A stretch of 64,000 nucleotides of DNA from Apostichopus japonicus (Eukaryota; Echinodermata; Holothuroidea; Aspidochirotida; Stichopodidae). A program made the position numbers and the translations under genes. Below the pieces are notes generated by a model. It did not search any database. It was given only the letters and a program-made list of their open reading frames with translations, and was not told the DNA's origin. The stretch is from the NCBI RefSeq assembly GCF_037975245.1, contig NC_092562.1, forward strand, positions 31,624,554 to 31,688,553, written 5' to 3'. This document shows positions 15,201 to 25,096 of this stretch, piece by piece; position 1 is the stretch's first letter, and each line of letters opens with the position of its first letter.

Positions 15201-18200
15201 AGAGTGCATAAGTAGACCGTGGACAGGTGAGAGTTCAGCTGAGTAAATATCTTTATCCACGGTGTATCAATTTAAAAATGAAAAAAAGTATCTGGGTAAA
15301 GAAAGATTGATAACTGGATAACAGTATCTGGGTAAGGAAAGATTGGCATCTGGATCTTGAATTTGTTCCTCACAAACTCAATTGGTAAAATGAATCATCT
15401 ATGTAGTCAGTTTGTTTAGTGTTGATGAATTCCAATCTTATTTTGAGCAATTTTTGGAAACTTTGATAAATTTATTTACTAACCCTCCCAAAGATGTTTG
15501 AGATGAGCACATACTGCCCATTCATCAGTCAATGTTATCAGCTAAGTCAATGTTATCAGATAAATGATATATCATAGAAGCCTATACTTTAGCCAACATC
15601 TAAAAACCATCATGGGAATATTTGATACCAGGTTTTAATGGAAATCTACAAGTTTGGAAACTGTGACCAATTCTAAGCATGTAAATATGACATTCCACAC
15701 TTTGCTCGTCAGAATCAACTGTAACAGACTTTTCTTCCAGGCGATCTACGTTTCTGAAAACTGAATTGTCAATATTATCAACTAAGTTGACTAGAAAAGC
15801 ATGGTACTAGTAGCTATTGACAACAATAGCATGGTACTAGTAGCTGTTGACTACAACAGTATGGTACTAGTAGCTGTTGACTACAACAGTATGGTACTAG
15901 TAGCTGTTGACTACAATAGTATGGTGCTAGTAGCTGTTGACTACAATAGTATGGTGCTGGTAGCTGTTGACTACAATAGCATGGTACTAGTATCTGTTGA
16001 CTACGATAGTATGGTACTAGTAGCAGTTGACTACAATAGTATGGTGCTGGTAGCTGTTGACTACAACAGCATGGTACTAGTAGCTGTTGACTAGTATGAA
16101 TTGATACTTCAGTAGTAGCTGTCGACTACAATAGTATGGTACTAGTATCTGTTTAATACAATAGTATGCTGTTGACTACAATAGTATGGTACTAGTAGCT
16201 GTTGACTATAGTATGGTACTAGTAGCTGTTGACTACAACAGTATTGGTACTAGTAGCTGTTGACTACAACAGTATGGTACTAGTAGCTATTGACTACAAT
16301 AGTATGAATTGATACTTCAGTAGTAGCTGTCAACTACAATAGTATGGTACTAGTATCTGTTTAATACAATAGTATGCTATTGACTACAATAGCATGGTAG
16401 TAGCAGCTGTTGACTACAATAGCATGGTACTAGTAGCTGTTGACTACAGTCACTACAATAGTATGGTACTTCAGTAGTAGCTGTTGACTACAATAATATG
16501 GTACTAGTAGCTGTTGACTACAATAGTATGGTACTAGTAGCTGTTGACTACAATAATATGGTACTAGTAGCTGTTGACTACAATAGTATGGTACTAGTAG
16601 CTGTTGACTACAATAATATGGTACTAGTAGCAGTTGACTACAATAGTATGGTGCTAGTAGTCTTGGCCAAGTCGTTTGTAATACTCTTTTTCTCGTGTGC
16701 AAACTGTACATGCCTCAGAGTCCTACCACGAATGTGCTTGCCCACTGTATTTTACATGCCCGAGGATCTGTCTCCGATAGAAACATCTTGGACATTTCTC
16801 CAAAGATGGGTGTGAACTTTTGTAAACCACAAAATCTTTATTCATATTAATGTTACAAAATTGTGTGTCATGTGAGATCATGTTTCTTTAACAGCAATTA
16901 GCAACCATTTCGCAGTGTACAAACCAATCTAAGGCCAAGTTATTGTTCACTGCGGGAGGCAGGGCTTGAATAAACATTTTGAGGGAAGTGGGCCCATTTG
17001 GCAAACCTGATTGGCTTCTTCGCTTTTCAGTAGCAGTTTCTGCCAAAATCAAAGGAAAACATTTAAGATAGCTCTGGAGAAATGTGCAAGACCCTAGTAT
17101 CAATCTAAAGCATTGCCGCGGGCTTTCTCTGTGCAGTAGAGCAAATAGATACAGCAAAATAGATTTGTGAAAAAGAAAAACCTGTATACGCTAGGCTGTA
17201 CATGACTAGTGACTTAACAAGACTATGGTACTGGTAGAGCTCTGTTGACTACAATGGTATGATATTCTATATATGCTGGTATGCTCCCTATATGTATATG
17301 GTACTGTAGAGTGTGTGTCAAAAAGGGAAGATAGCACTCTGTATGGTACTGTAGAGTGTGTCTCAAAAAGGGAAGATAGCACTCTGTATTTATCATACTG
17401 TAGAGTGTGTCTCAAAAAGGGAAGATAGCACTCTGTATTTATCAAATGTCTTTAATTACTGAGTGAACCGTAGCATACATGTACAGTACATACAGTACAT
17501 ACATGAACATGTACAGTAGACAAAGACAAAATTATATATGTTGATTAGGGTATAAAACAGGGAATATGTACAGCATGTTTAGGTTCAACATGTTATCATT
17601 CAGTGATATCTCCAGGATTGGCTTCTCAATTGTCTCTCAGTAATCTCTCCAAGATTGGGTACTCAAGCCTACTGTAACATGTACGAATACCAAATATCAG
17701 CTAGCACAAAGCATGGGTTCTTTGTTTCTTAGTAGTTTCTATTCGCACTGTACACATAAAACTTATATGTATACTCAAGCCTACTGTAACATGTACAAAA
17801 CCAAATAATAGCTCACATAAAGCATTCAAGTTCTTTGTATCTTGGTAGTTGCTATTTTCACTGTACACATAATTATACTCAAGCCTACTGTAACATGTAC
17901 GAAACCAAATATCAGGTAGCATATACTGTAGCATGGGTTCTTTTGTTTCTTTATAGTAGTTGCTACTTTCACTGTACACATAAAACTTATACTGAAGCCT
18001 ACTGTAAAATGTTCGAAACCAAATAACAGCTAACATAAAGCATTCTGGTTCTTTGTATGTTAGTAGTTGCTATTGTCACTGTACACATAAACTCCCTGCT
18101 TGTATCTGAATCCACATAGGAAGCCTATGATTACAACAGCTGTGGTAAATCCTCTGTGACTCAAGTAGAGACAGAAGGAATGCCTATCACCTCATCAGGT

Positions 18201-21200
18201 CATAGTTTGGCACACTGCCAGATCTGTAGAGTAAACAGTGGATGTCATATATCAGCTGACATCGTTTCCAGGTCATGTAAGTTAACAATAGGAGGAAAGG
18301 TGTGCATTTCCCTTAAATTGTTCTACATTTTGACCTAGCTTTATTATTGTGATTATACTTCAATGCTTCTGTAATTAGGCTAATTTTATACTTGTCTGGA
18401 CAACTGTTCATTTTGCAAACAAATGATTCCAATTACTACCTTTTCTATATTTCTTTTTTGGTTTTCAAATTGAAACATATTCATAACTGCAAGGCAACAG
18501 TTAACTGCTTAACTTGTACCATAGATCCTTCAGTATATTTACATACAGTACTATATTGTAACTTAAAATGTATTTACAAAAATCAAAGAAATCTTCAATT
18601 AGTTTTTTTACTGTCATATTTTTTTTCTATTTATTGTTATTCTGAATCAACTATTCTTACACATGCAGTTATTTGTAGCTACATGAAGGTTAGTTCTATA
18701 ATGGTTACTAGGGACTTGCTGAGCCATCTACAGTACTACAGCATTTAAGAATGATATTACATCCATCCAGCTTGGTGTAGGTTTATGTCAGCTCCCACTT
18801 TTCGAGGTGGGTGAAGGTAGTAAGTACTGTGAACCCTTCCCATTGGTTGTTCTGTTAAAGGTTAGTACATTTTGCTGGTATTACTTGAAGCACCAAATAT
18901 GGGGAGAACAACAATCACGTACCCTTATGAATATATTCAAGACAAACGCAACCAATCACAATGACATTTACTACTGTTTACTTATGTATGTATTCTGTAC
19001 ACTAGATTTGTGGCATTTTCCCAGACATAAATATATGACAGAGATAATTGTTGTTAATATTAGCTTAATTATATGATCTATCCTTTCTAATTTTAGACCA
19101 GACGATGATTTGTAAGTGAATACTGTATTTACAATGAATATTAATGGCTGGGTTGGCTATATTATCAATATATAAAATTGAGTTCTAATTAATCTCCGAC
19201 TGTGCACCAACTGATGAATACTCAATATACTTACTTCATTATAGAATTGTGTTTAATTTAATGCTCATTGTGTTCAAGTCACTAAATGATCTGGCACCAG
19301 AATAAATAGATGCTCTTCTTACACCATATAAACCTCCTCATGAATGCACTACGTTCCAGCAATATGTCTCTTCTCTGTGAACTGAGATCCAAACGTACAT
19401 GGGTGGGGGAGGGGGGGATAGGGCTGCTTCTGTTGCAGCCCCACATCTCTGGAACTCATTCCCTCACAGATTAAATCTTGTTCTTCAGTGAATCAGTTCA
19501 AAAGAGCTCTGAAGACTTATTTAATGTCACAACTCACAAGCATTTCCATAATCTGCCAGTTCATTTACTGCATTGCCTGTTTTATTGTTTACCTCATGTT
19601 ATTTGCTGCAGTATTTAAGTGTGTAGGATTAAGTAGTCAAGTTTTGATTTTGTATAATTAAGTTGTAGTTTTTTTCACTGAATCATAGAAGTGTTGTCAG
19701 TAACTTATACTAGATTTGTAAGCCTCAATTGTTAGGCCTACACAAAATACAAACGTCCAATAATCCCTGCAGTATGTTGAATATGAATTCATAATTTTGG
19801 TATGGCATGCATGCATATTTGCAAATCATAATTTGAACCACAAAGAGCTACTTTTAGTCACCTACTGTAAGTAGGTATAGAACAATAAAAAACCCTGTCA
19901 TTTAGTTAAGAAGACTGAAAGAAAGTGACCTTTGCCTTGTCAGGACAATAGATCTAATGTCAATCTTTCTGACAGGACTCTGTTCTCAACTGATTACTTT
20001 GTTTTATTAGTCTGGTTTAAATGACCGACCTGTACCCAATACCAATACCATGGATAGCAACTCTTCAATTTTATGATCCATGCCGCCTGGGAACGTTTAT
20101 CACCTGTACTGCAGGCCTACTGGTACTGTAACATTGCAGGGGTATCAGGTATGTTCTGGACAGATGGATGATGAACAGACAGACAGACAGACAGACAGGG
20201 TTCTCTGCAGGCTTTGCAGTTTACTGATTTATTTTCACCGCTTCTCAGAAACAACAAAATTAAGTGCATACTGTAGGTCTATTCTACAAGACTAACTAAA
20301 CAAATTTACAAGTATTTACAACAGTGCTCACAGAGCACAAATTGTGACCATCAGAGGTCTTGAAGTAATTCTGTCTGAATCTGATGTCAAAATATCCTCT
20401 CCTTTTATCGCCTGAGTGACCACCACTGAGGATAAAGTTAATTACTTAATGTTTTACTCGATAGAAGTTGTTACTATTGCACCATGCTAACATGATATTT
20501 CACAATGCTAACAGCAAGCTGAATGATAACAATCGTGAGCATTGCACAATGCTAACAGGATGTAGCGCAATGCTAACATGTTAGCATATCATTGAGCTAA
20601 CAAATGAAGGTCAGATGCTAAAAACTGAGGGTCAGATGCTAAAAACTGAAGGTCAGATGCTAAAAACTGAGGGTCGGATGCTAATAACTGAGGGTCAGAT
20701 GCTAAATCCTGAGGGTCAGATGCTAAATACTGAGGGTCTGATGCTAAAAACTGAGGGACGGATGCTAAAAACCGAGGGTCAGATGCTAAAAACTGAGGGT
20801 CAGATGCTAAAAACTGAGGGTCAGATGCTAACTAACAACAAAAGAAGAAAGATCTCCCTGTAACATGCACACCTGCTCTCCCACAGAGAGCTAGACTAGG
20901 AATCTACAGTAGTGCTGTATACAGAATATATGGCTTAAGAACAGTAATTAAAATGGGGAATGGGGAAAGTACCAGAATGAAGGGATCACACCCTTAACAG
21001 TAACTAAGTGAAACATGAAGCACACAACCATGACCACTAACTTGGCAGTTTTATGCCTGAATCTCTTGCACGTTGAAAACAAATTTAATATGCACCCATT
21101 AATTATCCTGTACATACTTATCACTTCAAGTCTTCAATGAAATTAAAGTTCTACAAATTTATGGTAACTAATTCTGATTGATATTACCACGTCATGTTGA

Positions 21201-22626
21201 TCCTGTCTAACTTAACAAAAGTACCTCTTTAATAGCACAAGTTTTCAGCTTTATACTGTACAGTATATGCTGTGTGCTTGTATTATAGGCTTTGTCCCAC
21301 AAAGGAACCCAAATATGGTAAGGTCTTGAAATGTAGCCAAGTTTTTCCTTTTTGTGTTTGGCTGATGTAGCCTGTATCAGTGTAGTATTATACTGTACAT
21401 GTTGTATGCTAAAGTTATATACGTTACTACTGTACTGTGGCTGGTAGGACACATATAATAAGATACACACATACAGCTTACAGTATACAATGTAGATATA
21501 TATGCATGCATATCCAACAATTGGAAAAGACCATTGCAAAGTCCTTACCATGCAATAAATGATAGAATATCTTAAATTTATTGATATATTGAACACTTAA
21601 GGAACTATAGTCATTTACAAGTTATTTTGGTTCTTTTCATATAGAGCCTTTCCCTTGAAGAAATTGTCAAGGTAGTGAGAGGGGAGTGCACGCAAATCTC
21701 CCCACCCCACAGTACATATACTTCCCTCCCCCACCCCCACCCACAAGCATTAGAGACCCTATAACAAGCATATGCATTGAAGAATACATAATTAATTCAT
21801 CTCTTTAAATCACAATGACAGGCTACCCACTTTTATACTTTTGGTGGCTGCATGAACTATAAATTGGAGATTATCGACACCTAGAAAATGTGCTACACAA
21901 ACCTAGCAGACTTAGGTAACAGCTTCCACTGACCCTATGTTCTGACTATAGGCAGAATGTACATCATCCAACTCAATAGCAATTGGCTGAGGTTTGTCTA
22001 CTGTAACCCAACCAAGCATCATCCTTACACTTAGTTACAGTAAGCTAGGCCTATAGACCTACTTAAATTTAACACTTTTGTATTTATAGGGTCCTTGACT
22101 GTTGTCACCCCTGATCATTCTTCTCGTTCTAAAACTATGTAGACAATAAGTGGCCAACAAATAAATAAGTTTTTCCTAATCGTAGAAACTCTTGAAGCTC
22201 TTCAGTTTCAGGTGAATGCATGCAGTAGTCCCATACTTAGGACTGGCCTAACAGTCCCAAAGGATACGGTGTAGATATTACTAGGAAGTTAGATGGACCT
22301 ACCTGTGCCCCTATTGCACGTAACATTTCCTTTATCTCTGCATTTCTGGGGCCAATATGTCGGTCAGCAAAGTTGTCATGGGGAGGAACCAATGCATCGT
22401 AAGGTCGTGAGGATGCCGTGCTCTGCAATCTCACATTTCGTCTCCCTTGTCGCTGTAGGCCTACGTTCCATTTCTCACAGCTGACCACTACAGGTCTTAA
22501 AATATTTGCGGAATTATGATGTGAAAAATGTGACAAATAGCGCACTGATCTTCCCGTGCAACTACGCACATTTGAGAGCTGTCCGATCTGATACATGGTT
22601 AATAAAAATATGCCCAAACGAAGCAA
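13..22626 (-). CDS. GLDC: Glycine dehydrogenase (decarboxylating), P-protein; seven 5' exons, gene continues off the left edge
   Basis: The P-protein is the PLP-dependent subunit of the mitochondrial glycine cleavage system. It decarboxylates glycine and passes the aminomethyl group to the lipoyl arm of the H-protein. Seven exons on the minus strand join with consistent phases (0, 1, 2, 2, 2, 0, then an open phase-2 end) and give about 375 residues without a stop, against about 1000 in animal GLDC. Visible landmarks are an Arg-rich, acid-poor presequence (about residues 1-70), [10 protein letters not shown] (86-95), [50 protein letters not shown] and [14 protein letters not shown]. All are hallmarks of the family's N-terminal half. 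The PLP-binding lysine lies in the C-terminal half, outside the window. Introns range from about 1.0 to 7.2 kb and are packed with minisatellites. Family assignment is secure; the exact start codon is less so. Confidence 0.95.
210..1258 (-). other. GLDC intron 6
   Basis: About 1.05 kb of AT-rich sequence between exons 6 and 7. I see no tandem array, transposon ends or credible coding segment. The short plus-strand open frame near 891 has no family resemblance. Confidence 0.8.
1259..1406 (-). CDS. GLDC: GLDC exon 6
   Basis: Acceptor catttcag and donor AAG|GTTAGT bound 1 + 49 codons (phase 2 in, phase 0 out). The peptide begins [16 protein letters not shown] and contains [20 protein letters not shown]. 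This corresponds to the animal segment that reads roughly '[16 protein letters not shown]'. The junction with exon 5 restores a Glu codon (GA+G). Confidence 0.95.
1671..2025. repeat. 99-bp tandem repeat, about 3.6 copies
   Basis: The phrase 'atgctgtattatagacatag' recurs every 99 bp (1773, 1872, 1971); the first copy has a 4-bp insertion. Because 99 is divisible by three, two overlapping minus-strand frames stay open for 130-139 codons with a 33-residue period. That is a repeat artefact and not a gene. The array lies in GLDC intron 5. Confidence 0.95.
2026..3742 (-). other. GLDC intron 5, unique part
   Basis: AT-rich intronic DNA. It holds a short near-duplicate around 3180-3290 (two to three copies of 'ccactagactaataag' with 'tcat..atactgaccatcc') and a G-run at 2350-2359. 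No exon-like segment or transposon terminus was found. Confidence 0.6.
3743..5584. repeat. 37-bp minisatellite, about 50 copies
   Basis: The unit is 36-37 bp, built on 'catcatgtggcttgctatct' followed by 'agcctggtgaaccayt'. Copies differ mainly at aaccaattc/aaccacttc/accaattc and agcc/accc. Variants are interspersed, which suggests unequal exchange or gene conversion. No long open frame runs through it. It lies in GLDC intron 5. Confidence 0.97.
5775..6594. repeat. Second 37-bp minisatellite, about 22 copies, next to GLDC exon 5
   Basis: The unit is built on 'gcctcgagacacaaacacct' then 'acagaaccctccttcaa', exactly 37 bp. The first two thirds use 'agacac...cagaaccc' and the last third 'aggccc...cagacccc', so it has homogenised blocks. 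The period is not divisible by three and no phase has a stop, so plus-strand frames stay open with a 37-residue super-repeat (361 and 286 codons). These frames look like a repetitive protein but also read through the antisense of a GLDC exon, so I treat them as spurious. The array ends 26 bp from the exon 5 donor. Confidence 0.97.
6621..6698 (-). CDS. GLDC: GLDC exon 5
   Basis: This 78-nt exon is hidden beneath a repeat-driven open frame on the other strand. Acceptor cttcatttcag and donor GA|GTAAGT bound 26 codons (phase 2 in and out) reading (R)[20 protein letters not shown], then VQTRA(E). It matches the animal segment around '[22 protein letters not shown]' and exactly fills the gap between exons 4 and 6. 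Confidence 0.94.
6699..7719 (-). other. GLDC intron 4
   Basis: About 1 kb of AT-rich intron with an A-rich patch near 7133-7150. I see no tandem array or coding segment. The open minus-strand frame at 7346-7597 shows no family signature. Confidence 0.7.
7720..7884 (-). CDS. GLDC: GLDC exon 4
   Basis: Acceptor catttcctag and donor CAG|GTGAGT bound 54 whole codons plus split W and R codons (phase 2 in and out). The peptide (W)[20 protein letters not shown] continues [20 protein letters not shown] and [10 protein letters not shown]. This is the most conserved stretch of the P-protein N-terminal domain. Confidence 0.96.
7885..10260 (-). other. GLDC intron 3
   Basis: About 2.4 kb of intron. Apart from the roughly 82-bp array listed separately, it contains a C-run near 8013-8022 and AT-rich unique DNA without credible exons. 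Confidence 0.7.
9165..9719. repeat. About 82-bp tandem repeat, about 7 copies
   Basis: Units contain 'aaaccgtgcaaggtataatt', 'gtaagagacgatatgtttgt', 'acagtaacagcagcgaaata' and 'cgaaacatggtaactaat'. The spacing is 77-85 bp because some copies lack part of the 'acagtaaca' segment. The outer copies are the most diverged, typical of an ageing array. It lies in GLDC intron 3. Confidence 0.93.
10261..10396 (-). CDS. GLDC: GLDC exon 3
   Basis: Acceptor ccttttacgag and donor CTG|GTAAGG bound 44 whole codons. T+GT across the exon 2/3 border restores Cys, and TG+G across 3/4 restores Trp. The peptide reads (C)[20 protein letters not shown], then [20 protein letters not shown] and ENPG, the signature region of glycine dehydrogenase. 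The acceptor dinucleotide is normal but its context (acgag) is weak. Confidence 0.95.
10397..14992 (-). other. GLDC intron 2
   Basis: A 4.6-kb intron. Its middle 2.8 kb is the 62-bp minisatellite listed separately. The flanks (10397-11870 and 14665-14992) are AT-rich unique DNA in which I see no exon or transposon end. Confidence 0.7.
11871..14664. repeat. 62-bp minisatellite with higher-order structure, about 45 copies
   Basis: The unit is 'ggttagtaacattataccca' + 'caaagtgtggttgcgaagta' + 'aacttgaccagtcaccacca' + 'ct'. Each unit carries the inverted repeat tgaccagt-caccacc-actggtca (one mismatch when the last part is actggtta). Variants at four sites (ttgcga/ctgcga/ctgcaa/ttggga; taac/ttac; ccact/ccgct; ggtcag/ggttag) follow the same order twice, giving a higher-order repeat of about 17 units (about 1 kb). 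Confidence 0.97.
14993..15071 (-). CDS. GLDC: GLDC exon 2
   Basis: Acceptor tgtttccag and donor GAT|GTAAGT bound 26 codons plus one base (phase 0 in, phase 1 out). The peptide [20 protein letters not shown] continues KLDSPR. It matches the animal segment 'LDELIEKTVPANIR' that follows the HIGP region. Confidence 0.95.
15784..16661. repeat. 30-bp minisatellite, partly interrupted
   Basis: The unit is 'atggtactagtagctgttga' + 'ctacaatagt', 30 bp, so both strands show 10-codon periodic open frames ([10 protein letters not shown] on plus). Between about 16095 and 16400 a longer 200-bp block with 'gaattgatacttcagtagta' occurs twice, so the array has secondary duplications. A degraded outlier sits near 17215-17265. 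Confidence 0.95.
17299..17443. repeat. 47-bp tandem repeat, three copies
   Basis: 'actgtagagtgtgtctcaaa' followed by 'aagggaagatagcactctgta' with a short end trimmed occurs three times in a row with almost no divergence. It lies in GLDC intron 1. Confidence 0.9.
17659..18092. repeat. About 110-bp tandem repeat, four copies
   Basis: Four units start 'tactcaagcctactgtaaca', continue with 'aaccaaataycagctarc' and 'gttctttgt.tcttagtagt', and end 'cactgtacacataaa'. Divergence and small indels give periods of about 107-115 bp. They generate unrelated open frames on both strands. Confidence 0.9.
18093..19250. other. Intronic AT-rich DNA, no feature
   Basis: Open frames at 18392-18748 and 18807-19076 (plus strand) are AT-rich, lack recognisable motifs and sit in a GLDC intron. 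I see no repeats here. Confidence 0.6.
19255..19535 (+). mobile_element. Dead LINE fragment: C-terminal end of a reverse-transcriptase ORF2
   Basis: In the frame starting at 19261 the translation reads [15 protein letters not shown], a stop, [11 protein letters not shown]..., and later [20 protein letters not shown] before further stops. 'K.LN.LAP.Y...LL.PY.P', then 'GDRAFSVAAP.LWN.LP', is the well-known C-terminal tail of CR1/L2/Jockey-type non-LTR retrotransposon ORF2 proteins. At least three in-frame stops and a G-run insertion show it is non-functional. The clade cannot be told from this short piece. It is opposite in orientation to the host gene GLDC. Confidence 0.75.
20604..20835. repeat. 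21-bp tandem repeat, about 11 copies
   Basis: The unit 'gatgctaaaaactgagggtc' + 'a' has a seven-codon period (MLKTEGQ on plus). It is preceded by looser copies of 'caatgctaacag' at 20480-20590, perhaps the source of the 'gatgctaa' core. It lies in GLDC intron 1. Confidence 0.95.
22303..22626 (-). CDS. GLDC: GLDC exon 1 with start codon and mitochondrial presequence
   Basis: The frame opens [15 protein letters not shown] and ends at donor CAG|GTAGGT after ...[10 protein letters not shown] (108 codons, phase 0). Residues 1-70 hold at least nine Arg and one Glu, as expected for a matrix-targeting peptide. From about residue 75 ([20 protein letters not shown]) the sequence is conserved P-protein. 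Met11 (22596) is an alternative start; I keep the first Met because it gives a longer basic presequence. Confidence 0.93.
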
Positions 22627-22654
22627 GAAACAAAGAAAAAAACTCCTATGGGCC

Positions 22655-22662
22655 TGACGTCA
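22655..22662. promoter_or_regulatory. Palindromic CRE-type site upstream of GLDC
   Basis: A perfect TGACGTCA lies 29 bp upstream of the GLDC start codon, in a local GC-richer stretch. This is the consensus for CREB/ATF dimers and is common in core promoters. Function is inferred from sequence and position only. Confidence 0.45.
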
Positions 22663-23004
22663 CAGCTCCGTTGCTTTGATTTCACACGATAATAGCAAGC
22701 TTTCCCTCAGTAAATGAAGGCATAGTCTATAGTTTGTTCCTGTTGAAATTAAAATTTCTCTTCAGACATTTGACTACGACATTCAGTTACCATCTGCATT
22801 AGCTGCCACAAAATGTGTCACCTGACAAAGTCTTGCCCGCCTTCGTCATTTGAAACGCATTACGGTCTAATTATGTAGTTCCGAGTAACACAGCGCTAAG
22901 TACTATCTCCGGTCAACCATGGTAATTTCGTAATCACGGTTACAGTAGCCTGTTTACGCAACATACGACGATAACAATGGAAGCGTAGACACACCTCCGG
23001 TCAT

Positions 23005-23141
23005 ATGTTTGACACACCTCCTAAAGAACCAATCATATTAGACGATAAGCAATGCCTATATGCAAGTTCAAAGGTTACATGTGGAACTAGATTCCCGCCA
23101 GATTATGATACGCAAACGCCAGTGAAGGTCAATTCAGCCAG
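23005..23141 (+). CDS. Possible first coding exon of a small divergent gene
   Basis: An ATG opens MFDTPPKEPIILDDKQCLYA and runs to ...CGTRFPPDYDTQTPVKVNSA, followed by a fair donor CAG|GTATGA (phase 2). Composition is protein-like, with no low complexity, and the location about 380 bp from the GLDC start would suit a shared bidirectional promoter. A candidate second exon begins at 24031. I do not recognise the family with confidence. The style (short, Pro/Tyr-rich) recalls small ciliary proteins, but that is only an impression. It may be chance. Confidence 0.3.
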
Positions 23142-24030
23142 GTATGAACGCACAGAAATTTTCTGTATAAGAGTGGGTTTTTGTTTTTGTGTGTGAAATG
23201 GAAAGGTTTAGATCCACGCGTTACCCATGATGGGCTGTTTCCATCACGGCAGCTAAACGAGGCACCTGTTTTATTAATGGACGGACAAGTTGTGGCAACA
23301 TACGTACGTTATGTATATTGTGACATGAAAGAAAGGTCGTAATATAGGAAATGCAATAAAGGAAAAAATACTCAGGGTTTTCCAGACATGTAGTTTAAAC
23401 AATAACGAGGAACTGCTTAGTTGCTTAACCGTTTTGTCCCGATTAAGGGTTTTATCATGTTAAATCGAGTATATAAACTGGTCGATCGTAACAAGTTGGT
23501 CTGCGATGTAGAATGCATGAAGTATTTCCCAGTCAGGCAATACTTCCATTTATAAATGTTGTGGGTCACCGTTGGTTGGAAAGCGAGGGTTGAAGTGGTG
23601 GATTTGTTGGGGGAAGCGGGCGAAAGTTAGAGGGAGGCCATTATCAGGGCACTTCCATGGATAATCATGTGGGTCGCCGATGCTTATAAAGCGAAAGAAT
23701 CGACCGGGTTGGGAAGCTTTGGTAAATGCAGAGTGGGAGGGCCAGGGAGCCATTTCACCTTTGTTTCTGTACACAACTGTAAATAGCTTTAATACAGTCT
23801 TTACATGACAGCTTTTTCGAGATACCTATAGTCATAATACTGTTTCGTCGTCACTTTGACTCTTGCGCAATAACGATTCGTCAAAGACATTGTTTTTCCT
23901 TTTTCTAGTTTCTATCTTTATTTACATTGATCTCTTTGACAGTAACTGTAAACATAAAATAACAAGGAGGTCAAGATATATTCATTTTTCAAAACAGTGA
24001 TAGCCATAATTTCATTTTATATATGTTTAG

Positions 24031-24136
24031 GCCTACAGGTTACAACAGCCAAAATGCTTTTGTGAAGTACAAATTAAGAATCTCTGAACTTTTAATTTCT
24101 TTTCGGTTACGTTTGTTAATAAGTATATACATTTGA
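24031..24136 (+). CDS. Possible terminal exon of the small divergent gene
   Basis: After an acceptor-like 'ttttatatatgtttag' the phase-compatible frame reads (R)PTGYNSQNAFVKYKLRISEL and then a hydrophobic tail to a TGA. Joined to the segment at 23005 it would give about 80 residues. The first 20 residues look protein-like and the tail does not, so the true exon may end earlier or not exist. Confidence 0.2.
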
Positions 24137-25096
24137 ACATTAAGAGGAAAACCTAACTGATATTTAATTGGTTGAAAACCTGGTAAAGTATTATTTATCT
24201 TTCAACAATAGACGTAATTGTGAAACTATATACCACCTCATTTTGTCTTCATAATAGCCTAAGCAGACATTTTCATAATTGATTTTAATTATGACTAGAA
24301 GATTTCCAAACGTACTCATTCATTACAAAAGGAATCGAACAACAGTGTGAACCCCCCCCCCCCCGGAAATAAATGAGGGCGGTATTGAAGAACTTAGCAT
24401 GCATAGAATCCGAATGCGTGACCCACAGAGCAGGATATACGAATGAGAGGGCGGACTGCCAAAAATAGTTTTGCCAGCGTAGAGATTCCGTCGGCAGTAC
24501 CAAACCGGGCAAATTGTCACTGTTTACCTGCTAGACAAGTGAATCATTGGCTTAATTTAGTTTAGTAAGAAAAGGAAGGACAGTATCCTCATAAAAACAC
24601 ATCGTAAAAACCAAGAACCCAAACCTGTTTCTCTTTATATCCAACCTACTCTGGCATATCCAGAGGGGGCAAGTGCCACCCCTACCCACCCCCACCCCCA
24701 ATACGGTTTTGTATAATCTAAAATTTCAATCTGCTCCTGCATCTGCCATTATTTTACGGGTTTTCACAACATATTCATTATCTTTCAAAATGGAAACGTT
24801 AAATTTCCACACAAAAAAACCTACCTTTCGTGGATGAAGAAGTACGTAATTTAATAACGACTGCATTATCCTCCGATTGAATAGATTAGAAGTACAACAC
24901 TCATAGCGCTGATCCGAGAACAATGGTAATCCCTTGGCTTAAACAATAGCTTAGCATAGGCTCAGCCTCTGTCACTGGGATTTTAATAATACCATAGTTG
25001 TTCCGCCTCGACAATCTCTCTTGTTTGCTTACTTCGTTGGTGGTAGATTCTATAATGACTGCTCCAAACATTGACAATGTGGGTAAGACTGTCCAA

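Larger units (their letters stand above)
15072..22302 (-). other. GLDC intron 1
   Basis: The largest GLDC intron seen (7.2 kb). It contains the 30-bp, 47-bp, about 110-bp and 21-bp arrays and a LINE fragment, each listed separately. The rest is AT-rich DNA, including a two-copy short repeat 'gtatctgggtaa.gaaagatt' near 15286-15350 and a (CAGA)n tract near 20178-20197. Confidence 0.7.
22663..25096. other. Intergenic region 5' of GLDC
   Basis: It contains a possible small divergent gene (see 23005 and 24031) and a two-copy diverged motif 'gtgggtc.ccg..g.tt..aaagcga' near 23562-23695. Homopolymer C runs lie near 24352-24364. The rest is featureless to me. Confidence 0.5.

Noticed and set aside
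22655-23005. CpG island promoter
   Set aside because: The stretch is only mildly GC-richer than its surroundings, and invertebrate promoters seldom show islands; I report only the CRE octamer.
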